NCBI GenBank assembly: GCA_041395105.1
Contig: JAWLBB010000002.1
Coordinates: 868,001 to 932,000, forward strand
DNA: 64,000 nt
Direction: 5' to 3'
Source of the DNA: Opitutaceae bacterium
Lineage (GTDB): Bacteria; Verrucomicrobiota; Verrucomicrobiia; Opitutales; Opitutaceae
Below are positions 37,935 through 44,191 of this stretch, one piece after another. Position numbers and translations under genes: made by a program. Under the pieces are notes generated by a model. That model was given only the letters and a program-made list of their open reading frames with translations. It ran no database searches and was not told the origin of the DNA. Position 1 is the first letter of the stretch. Each line of letters starts with the position of its first letter.

Positions 37935-38045
37935 TTCCACCCACGAATCTACACGAATCGTCACAAATATCCGGAACCGGACTTTCCAGACTCCCGCAGA
38001 CTCAATTCGTGGAGATTAGTAGTGCCAATTCGTGGGCAACAGAAT
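37935..38045. repeat. CACGAATC repeats left of the GxxExxY gene
   Basis: CCCACGAATCTACACGAATCG and, in the opposite orientation, ATTCGTGGAGATTAG...ATTCGTGGGC flank a short core. The same words return at 38455-38700 on the other side of the next gene and at 39890-39920. Confidence 0.8.
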
Positions 38046-38072
38046 ATACCTAAGCACCTCGTCTGACTATCA

Positions 38073-38450
38073 ATGCCAGACCTGATTCACGGACAAGACG
38101 TATACGATATCATTGGCTGCGCCTTCGAAGTCTACAACGAGATGGGATCTGGTTTCCTTGAAGCCGTCTACCAGGAATGCATGGAGATCGAACTGACAGA
38201 CCGGCAGATCCTTTTTGAACCACAGAAGCAACTACAGCTGAAATACAAGGACCACGTTCTACAAAAAGAATACATCCCCGACCTGGTCATCCGAAACAGG
38301 ATCATCGTGGAACTGAAAGCCGAAGACAAACTGCTTCCAAAGCATGAAGCCCAACTTATCAACTACCTCGAGGCCACAAAACTCAAAGTAGGTGTCCTCA
38401 TCAATTTCGGAGCCCACCCAATGCTGGAATGGAAACGCTTGGTCAACTAG
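38073..38450 (+). CDS. GxxExxY protein
   Basis: A 125-residue protein with the family-naming motif in MGSGFLEAVYQEC (Gly-x-x-Glu-x-x-Tyr near residue 30). It also has the PD-(D/E)XK-like pattern YIPDLVIRNRIIVELKAEDK, with Asp and Glu-x-Lys. The last part, INYLEATKLKVGVLINFG, is conserved in the family. The family is predicted to have a restriction-nuclease-like fold; its biological role is unknown. The gene sits alone between CACGAATC-type repeats within an EPS locus, which suggests that gene and repeats move or spread together. Confidence 0.88.
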   Translation: MPDLIHGQDVYDIIGCAFEVYNEMGSGFLEAVYQECMEIELTDRQILFEPQKQLQLKYKDHVLQKEYIPDLVIRNRIIVELKAEDKLLPKHEAQLINYLEATKLKVGVLINFGAHPMLEWKRLVN

Positions 38451-38711
38451 GACTTTCGCCCACTAATCTACACGAATCGACACGAATCCAAGCCCGATAC
38501 ATTCAGAATCTATGAGTGTAATCCATTGATCGAATCTCCATAAGAATCTCGCCCTACTTCTTCTCACCCAAGTTTCCGAAATCATTAGTGGAGATTCGTG
38601 CAGATTCGTGGGCCAGAATCCCACAGGAAACTCATCCCGACAACCTCTCCTTCTACCCCGTTTCATTCGTGCCCATTCGTGTAGATTCGTGGGCCAAAAC
38701 CCAGAACCAAA
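38451..38711. repeat. CACGAATC repeats right of the GxxExxY gene
   Basis: CACTAATCTACACGAATCGA/CACGAATCC in a 10-bp rhythm at 38461-38490. Inverted ATTCGTGCAGATTCGTGGGCC and ATTCGTGTAGATTCGTGGGCC lie near 38597-38615 and 38672-38696, the latter ending at the aminotransferase start. Confidence 0.8.
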
Positions 38712-39836
38712 ATGCAGGTACCATTTCTTGACCTGAAGGCACATCACCAGCCTCATCGTGCCGAGTTCCTCGCGGCCATTGCCGAGGTCGTCGATGCCAA
38801 CGCTTTCGCGGGTGGACCCTTTGTCGCGAAATTCGAGGAGGGATTCGCCGCTTACTGCGGGGTGAAGCACGCCATCGGCGTGGGCAACGGCACCGACGCC
38901 CTCTGGCTGTCGCTACTCGCGCTGGGCGTTGGCCCGGGCGACGAAGTCATCACCGTGCCCCTGACCTTCATGGCCACGGCCGAGGCGATCAGCTTCACCG
39001 GCGCAACTCCGGTCTTCGTGGATGTGGATCCGAAGACCTGGCTGATGGATGCCGCCAAGCTCGAAGCCGCCATTACCCCCAGGACGAAGGCCATCATGCC
39101 GGTCCATCTCCATGGCCAGACCGCAGACATGGACGCGATCAACACGATCGCCTGCCGACATGAGTTGCCTGTGGTTGAAGACGCCGCCCAGGCGCACGGT
39201 GCGACCAACAAGGGTCGGAAGGCCGGAGGAATGGGCATCGCTGCCGGATTCAGCTATTACCCCGGCAAGAATCTGGGTGCCTTCGGAGAAGCCGGAGCGG
39301 TCACCACCAACAACGATGAACTGGCCCGGAAGATCCGTATCCTGCGCGACCACGGCCAGGTCGTGAAGTACGAGCACGACTACATCGGCTGGAACGGCCG
39401 CATGGATGGGATCCAGGGAGCGGTCCTCTCGATCAAGCTCAAGCACATCGACGCTGCGAATGCGGCCCGCCATCGCCACGCCACCCAATACAACGAACTC
39501 CTCGGGGGCATCGAAGGCATCACCATTCCGACGGAGACGAAGGACAACAAGCACATCTACCATGTTTACGCGATCCGGGTGGAGAACCGGGACGCCCTCG
39601 CCAAGGCCCTGAACGAAAAAGGCATCGCCACCGGCATCCACTACCCCATCCCCATCCACCGTCAAAAGGCGTATGGGGACTTGGGCCACCAAGAAGGGGA
39701 CTTCCCCGTCAGCGAGCAATGCGCCGCCCAGTTCCTCAGTCTACCGATGTATCCCGAACTCACCGAGGACCAGGTCACCTACGTCTGCGATACGCTTCGC
39801 TCCGCCTTATCGCAGGAATCATTCGCTACCGTTTGA
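38712..39836 (+). CDS. DegT/DnrJ/EryC1/StrS sugar aminotransferase (WbpE-like)
   Basis: A 374-residue PLP-dependent aminotransferase acting on keto nucleotide sugars. It has the start MQVPFLDLKAHH, the GVGNGTDALWLSLLALGVGPGDE cofactor region, EDAAQAHGA, and the PLP lysine in FSYYPGKNLGAFGEAGAV (about residue 185). The C-terminal GIATGIHYPIPIHRQKAYGDLG is diagnostic for the WbpE/FdtB branch. With the Gfo/Idh/MocA dehydrogenase and hexapeptide acetyltransferase it could make a 2,3-diacetamido uronic acid or a related 3-acetamido sugar. No WbpI-type epimerase is visible. Confidence 0.93.
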   Translation: MQVPFLDLKAHHQPHRAEFLAAIAEVVDANAFAGGPFVAKFEEGFAAYCGVKHAIGVGNGTDALWLSLLALGVGPGDEVITVPLTFMATAEAISFTGATPVFVDVDPKTWLMDAAKLEAAITPRTKAIMPVHLHGQTADMDAINTIACRHELPVVEDAAQAHGATNKGRKAGGMGIAAGFSYYPGKNLGAFGEAGAVTTNNDELARKIRILRDHGQVVKYEHDYIGWNGRMDGIQGAVLSIKLKHIDAANAARHRHATQYNELLGGIEGITIPTETKDNKHIYHVYAIRVENRDALAKALNEKGIATGIHYPIPIHRQKAYGDLGHQEGDFPVSEQCAAQFLSLPMYPELTEDQVTYVCDTLRSALSQESFATV

Positions 39837-39948
39837 CCCGATCTCCTATCTTCGATCTCCCACCTTCGCGAGCCCTGCTCGCCCTTTTACATTCGTGTCA
39901 ATTCGTGAAGATTCGTGGGCGAAAGAAACCCCATCCCCCATCTCCGAC

Positions 39949-41079
39949 TTGTCCGGGCGTATCAACGAGGAGCCTGGTCTCCCAACTTCGTCGCGCCAGC
40001 GACCTTCAGACACCGACCACGGTCCACAGTCCACCGTCCACGGATCGACGATCCAGATCGTCGATCCCCTGTCGGACCCATCCTGGGACGACAGAGTCCT
40101 CTCCCTTCCCAGCTATTCGTTCTTCCACTCCTCGGGCTGGGCACGGGTGCTCCGAGACACCTACGGTTACAAGCCCGTCTATTTCGTTCTCTCCGACGAC
40201 AACGGCCTCCGTTCCCTCCTCCCGATCATGGAGGTCTACAGCCTGCTCACGGGAAGACGAGGAAGCGCTCTGCCATTTTCCGACGACTGCGATGGAGACC
40301 ATGTCGATCCTGAGGAATTCGCAGCCCTTTTTCGAGCTGCGCAGCTTTACGGGAAAGAGAGAGGCTGGCAGACCCTGGAATGCCGGGGAGGGGTCGATTC
40401 GGTTCCCGATGCCACCCCTTCAACCTCATTCTACGGACACCGGCTCGACCTCAAGAAATCCCATCACGAACTGTTCTCGGGCTTCTATTCATCGGTCAGG
40501 CGAGCCATTCGCAAGGCGGAGCGAAGCGGCCTGCGCATCGAGAAGTCCTCTGATCGGAATGCCATCCTCGATTACTACGCATTGCACTGCCTCACCCGCC
40601 GGCGCCACGGGCTCCCACCGCAGCCCATAAGGATGTTCGAAAACATCCACCGGGACATCCTGAGTCAAGGAAACGGCTTCGTGATCTTGGGGCGTAAGGG
40701 ACTCCACGCTGTTGCTGGTGCCGTTTTTCTTCATTTCGGCACCCATGCCATCTTCAAGTTCGGTGCCTCGGTCAAAGAGACCCTTCACTCCCGCCCCAAC
40801 AATCTGATCATGTGGGAAGGAATCAAGAGACTGGCCGACCTGGGTCTCCCAACCCTGCATTTTGGCCGCACCTCCTTCCTGAACAAAGGTCTCCGCAACT
40901 TCAAACGAGGTTGGGGAACGACCGAATCGCGCATCGACTACCTGAAATACGATCTGAAGCTGGATCGTTACCTCCAATCCCCCGACCGCACCCAAGGCTG
41001 GCACAATGCCCTCTTCCGACTCATGCCCATACCCTTGGCTCGCCTGGTCGGGTCCATGCTCTACAAACACGTAGCGTAG
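39949..41079 (+). CDS. FemAB-like GNAT-fold protein of the EPS locus
   Basis: The conserved region (from about 40050) resembles the FemAB-like proteins associated with exosortase/EPS loci. Features are FFHSSGWARVLRDTYGYKPVYFVL, a double GNAT fold, YSSVRRAIRKAERSGLRIE and the C-terminal NNLIMWEGIKRLADLGLPTLHFGRT. Members may transfer aminoacyl or acyl groups, but the reaction is unknown. The start is uncertain: no ATG lies between the aminotransferase stop and the domain. The nearest candidates are TTG 39949 and GTG 39895, both inside dispersed repeat text. If translated from there, repeat-derived residues form the N-terminus. Confidence 0.72.
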   Translation: MSGRINEEPGLPTSSRQRPSDTDHGPQSTVHGSTIQIVDPLSDPSWDDRVLSLPSYSFFHSSGWARVLRDTYGYKPVYFVLSDDNGLRSLLPIMEVYSLLTGRRGSALPFSDDCDGDHVDPEEFAALFRAAQLYGKERGWQTLECRGGVDSVPDATPSTSFYGHRLDLKKSHHELFSGFYSSVRRAIRKAERSGLRIEKSSDRNAILDYYALHCLTRRRHGLPPQPIRMFENIHRDILSQGNGFVILGRKGLHAVAGAVFLHFGTHAIFKFGASVKETLHSRPNNLIMWEGIKRLADLGLPTLHFGRTSFLNKGLRNFKRGWGTTESRIDYLKYDLKLDRYLQSPDRTQGWHNALFRLMPIPLARLVGSMLYKHVA

Positions 41080-41248
41080 AATTCTCTCCTTCAACGGGCC
41101 AGCTAAAGAAGAATCAGGGATTTCGACTGTAAAGAAGCTTCAAAACCGCACCTGAATGGAAACTCGAACTTGCCCAGGTTTTCTGATAGTTACTCAGAAT
41201 ACACGATGAGTCTCGTCCTTCTGTTTCGCCCCTTCATTCGCCCGATCT

Positions 41249-41334
41249 TCCATCTTCGATCTTCTATCTCCGCGAGTTCTGCTCGCTCTGAAGACCCGAT
41301 CTTCCATCTCCCATCTCCCATCTTCGCCCGTAGG
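41249..41334. repeat. CATCTCC heptamer array with GCGAGT-TCT-GCTCGC hairpin
   Basis: Heptamers of the CATCTTC/CATCTCC type surround a hairpin at 41272-41286. The array ends a few bases before the start codon of the Wzz/kinase-like gene. Confidence 0.8.
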
Positions 41335-41342
41335 GCTCCGAA

Positions 41343-43565
41343 ATGACTCCCTCCGACATCCTTTACATCCTCTTCAAGCACAAGTGGAAGATCATCCTCT
41401 TCTCCGTGCTGGGGATTGTCGCGGCAACCGCGGTGTTCATTCTGCGCCCAGGCCCCCTCGTCGCCCTCTACCGGACCGAGGCCCGTTTGTTTGTGCGCTA
41501 CGTTGAGGAGGCTCAAGGACCATCGGCCGACCTGACAGAAGAGACCCAAATCCGGCGGGGCGGAGCCGAAGTGATTGTCAACGAGATCTCAATCCTGACC
41601 AGCCTGGACCTCGCCAAAGACACTGCCAAGACTCTCGGGCCTGAGACCATACTCGATGATTCGAAACCCATTATTGGGGACCCGGTTACTGTAGCTGGAT
41701 TGCGTATTCAGGGAGGCCTGTCGGTTGAGGTCCCCCCACGCGGCGCGAGCATCCTCACTGTGGCGCTCATCGGCACCGATCCCGAAAATCTGCAACGAAT
41801 TTTGACTCAGCATATCCAGCAGTACCTGGCCAAACACGTCCAGATCCACCAGGGCCCCGGACTCTACGATCAGTTCCTGACTCAGGAGACTGACCAATTG
41901 AGATCCCGTCTGGCAGCAACCGAAGCATCGTTGCGGCGGATCAAGGAACAATCTGGCATTGTTTCTCTTGAGGCAAGTAAAGATCTCTATGCCAATCAGT
42001 TGTCTTCGATCCAAGAGGGTATTATGACAACCCAGACCGAGATTGCGGAACACAAGGCTATCCTCGCAGAAATTCTCGGTGACAGGCTTCAAAGTGCTCA
42101 AGCAGTTATCTCCGATCAACCCGAAAATCAACCAACCAATCAATCGGAAGTACCGCCGGAAGTGATGCGGGTATACGAGAGTCTGAGTCTCCAACTCCAC
42201 CGTCTCGAACTCCGAGTTAAGGAGCTTTTGCTGCAGTATCGAGAGGAGAGCGCACCGGTTCAGAGCCTCCGGAATCAGATAGCAGCCCAGTCCGCCCAAA
42301 TGAAGGAAATGGAATCGGCACATCCCGATCTCGCGCATATCTCAACTCCATCTTTGACGACACCGGACTCGTCCGGCACCCCTGCAGCAACCAGTGCCGC
42401 TGCCGAAGCCCGACAGATCCGTGCTCTTGAGTCGCGACTGAAGATTCTTCAGAGTCAACTCGAAGAGACGCGAACTGCCGCAGTTGCACTGAGCGAAGTC
42501 GAGTCCCAGATTATCGGGCTCGAACGTCAGAAACAGATGCAGGAGGAGAGATACCGCAACTTCGCTTCCAGTCTGGAAAAGGCACGAATCGAGGAGGCGA
42601 TGGGGTCCAATCGCATCTCCAACATCACAGTCGTCCAAAATCCATCGCCACCAAAGGAGGAGACCGGAAAACTCCTGGGTGTGGTTGCCGCCTTGGCCAT
42701 CGGAGGTCTGGCCATCGGAATTGCTCTTTCGTTCGGCCTCGAGATGTTTCTCAACCAGACCCTCCGGCGACCATCGGAAATCGAGGGGATTCTTGGATTG
42801 CCGCTGTTCTTTTCCATTCCACGCCTCCGGCAACAGAAAAGGAGGCGCAAAGGCAAGGAATCCACATCATCCGCGCTCGCCCTTCAGGGGATCGAAAATG
42901 GAGTCGGTGCCTGGGAAAAACATCAGGACCTAAAGCCGGTCTGCGAGTCCCTGCGTGATCGGTTGATCTTCAATTTCGAGGCCCGGGATCTGACCCGGAA
43001 ACCCAAGTTGGTGGGCATCACGGGGTGCGGCGAGGATTCCGGCGTCAGCACGATCGCCGCGGGACTCGCCGCCTCTCTCTCGGAAACGGGCGAAGGCAAT
43101 GTACTATTGGTCGACATGAAGCCCGGCCAGAACACCCCGCATCATTTCCGTCAAGGCAGTCTTCAGGTTGGGCTCGACGAGGCTCTGGAACTCCAGCGGA
43201 GGGATGAAGCGAAGGCCGGCGAACACCTGTTCGTCGTTTCGGAATCAACCGCCAGCAACGGAAGCGGCCCGAAGGGCATGCTACCGACACGCTTTACGAG
43301 CCTTGTTCCGAAGATGAAGGCCAGCGATTTCGACTACATCATCTTCGACATGCCCCCCATCACCCACAACAGCGTGGCCACCAGCCTGGCCCGCTACATG
43401 GACACGACCCTGATGGTGGTCGAATCCGAAAAGACCAACCGTACGACCGTCAAGAAAGCCGGTGAAATGCTCGCCGAAACCGGCGTCGAATTCGGGGTCG
43501 TCGTCAACAAGACGAAAGAATACGTCCCGAGGTTCATTCAGGAGGGGCTGCTTGGTGGAGAATAG
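41343..43565 (+). CDS. Wzz/GumC chain-length protein with BY-kinase-like domain
   Basis: A 740-residue inner-membrane polysaccharide copolymerase. It has an N-terminal membrane helix (IILFSVLGIVAATAVFIL), a long periplasmic part with coiled coils (about residues 170-420), a second membrane helix (LLGVVAALAIGGLAIGIALS) and a cytosolic P-loop domain from about residue 540. The Walker A equivalent is GITGCGEDSGVSTIAAGLA, where the essential lysine is replaced by valine. Walker A' (VLLVDMKPG) and B (YIIFDMPP) are recognisable, but there is no tyrosine-rich tail. It likely sets EPS chain length without normal kinase activity. Confidence 0.88.
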   Translation: MTPSDILYILFKHKWKIILFSVLGIVAATAVFILRPGPLVALYRTEARLFVRYVEEAQGPSADLTEETQIRRGGAEVIVNEISILTSLDLAKDTAKTLGPETILDDSKPIIGDPVTVAGLRIQGGLSVEVPPRGASILTVALIGTDPENLQRILTQHIQQYLAKHVQIHQGPGLYDQFLTQETDQLRSRLAATEASLRRIKEQSGIVSLEASKDLYANQLSSIQEGIMTTQTEIAEHKAILAEILGDRLQSAQAVISDQPENQPTNQSEVPPEVMRVYESLSLQLHRLELRVKELLLQYREESAPVQSLRNQIAAQSAQMKEMESAHPDLAHISTPSLTTPDSSGTPAATSAAAEARQIRALESRLKILQSQLEETRTAAVALSEVESQIIGLERQKQMQEERYRNFASSLEKARIEEAMGSNRISNITVVQNPSPPKEETGKLLGVVAALAIGGLAIGIALSFGLEMFLNQTLRRPSEIEGILGLPLFFSIPRLRQQKRRRKGKESTSSALALQGIENGVGAWEKHQDLKPVCESLRDRLIFNFEARDLTRKPKLVGITGCGEDSGVSTIAAGLAASLSETGEGNVLLVDMKPGQNTPHHFRQGSLQVGLDEALELQRRDEAKAGEHLFVVSESTASNGSGPKGMLPTRFTSLVPKMKASDFDYIIFDMPPITHNSVATSLARYMDTTLMVVESEKTNRTTVKKAGEMLAETGVEFGVVVNKTKEYVPRFIQEGLLGGE

Positions 43566-43585
43566 CGGCGAAGCCGCCGCCGAGC

Positions 43586-44144
43586 TGTTATCGGTTAAGG
43601 GGTATGGGTTAAAGGCCTGAGTCATGGGTGACAAATACCAGCCAGGTGCAGAAACAGCGGGGACCCACATCCGGAGTTTCGAAGACCTTGAGTGCTGGAA
43701 AGCCTGTCGTGAGCTACGAACATTCGTGGTCCGCCGCATCATACACGACCTGCCGGCCGCCGAAAAGCATCGCCTTGCCGACCAACTGTTTCGGGCAGCA
43801 AGATCGACCACTGCTAACATCGCGGAAGGTTACGGCCGATTCCACTACGCCGATAACAACAAATTCTGCAGCAATGCCCGCGGTTCAGCGTGGGAAGTTC
43901 TTGATCATTTGATCACGGCCAACGACGAAGAAATGATCACAGAGGGTCAACTGAAAGAAGGAAGAGAACACGTAGCCAAGGCAGTTCGCTTACTCAATGG
44001 CTACATGGCCTATCTGAAGAGGGCCAGCCAACGCTAGGCGCTGGCAGTTATCGGAAGATTGTTACTCGTTGTCAGAGAGAAAGCATTACTCTCCAAATAG
44101 TGATTCCCCGCGCCACAGAGCGCCCCCCCAATTAACCGATAACA
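43586..44144. repeat. inverted repeat flanking the four-helix-bundle gene
   Basis: TGTTATCGGTTAA at 43586-43598 is exactly reversed as TTAACCGATAACA at 44132-44144. A further GTTATCGG lies at 44048. Related TAACCGGTAAC words occur inside the 44798-45041 insertion. The pair encloses one small gene, as a miniature mobile element might. Confidence 0.65.
43624..44037 (+). CDS. four-helix bundle protein (23S rRNA intervening-sequence type)
   Basis: A 137-residue protein of the S23/IVS-encoded four-helix-bundle family: HIRSFEDLECWKACRELRTF, then ARSTTANIAEGYGRFH, then SAWEVLDHLITA. The family was first seen inside 23S rRNA intervening sequences and is widespread as a single gene in environmental bacteria; its function is not known. 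Here it interrupts the EPS genes and is bordered by a 13-bp inverted repeat and repeat text. No RNA-gene context is present. Confidence 0.88.
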   Translation: MGDKYQPGAETAGTHIRSFEDLECWKACRELRTFVVRRIIHDLPAAEKHRLADQLFRAARSTTANIAEGYGRFHYADNNKFCSNARGSAWEVLDHLITANDEEMITEGQLKEGREHVAKAVRLLNGYMAYLKRASQR

Positions 44145-44191
44145 AACTGACGCAGTCAGCCTTCACCAATAACAGTTTTGCTTCGCAAAAC

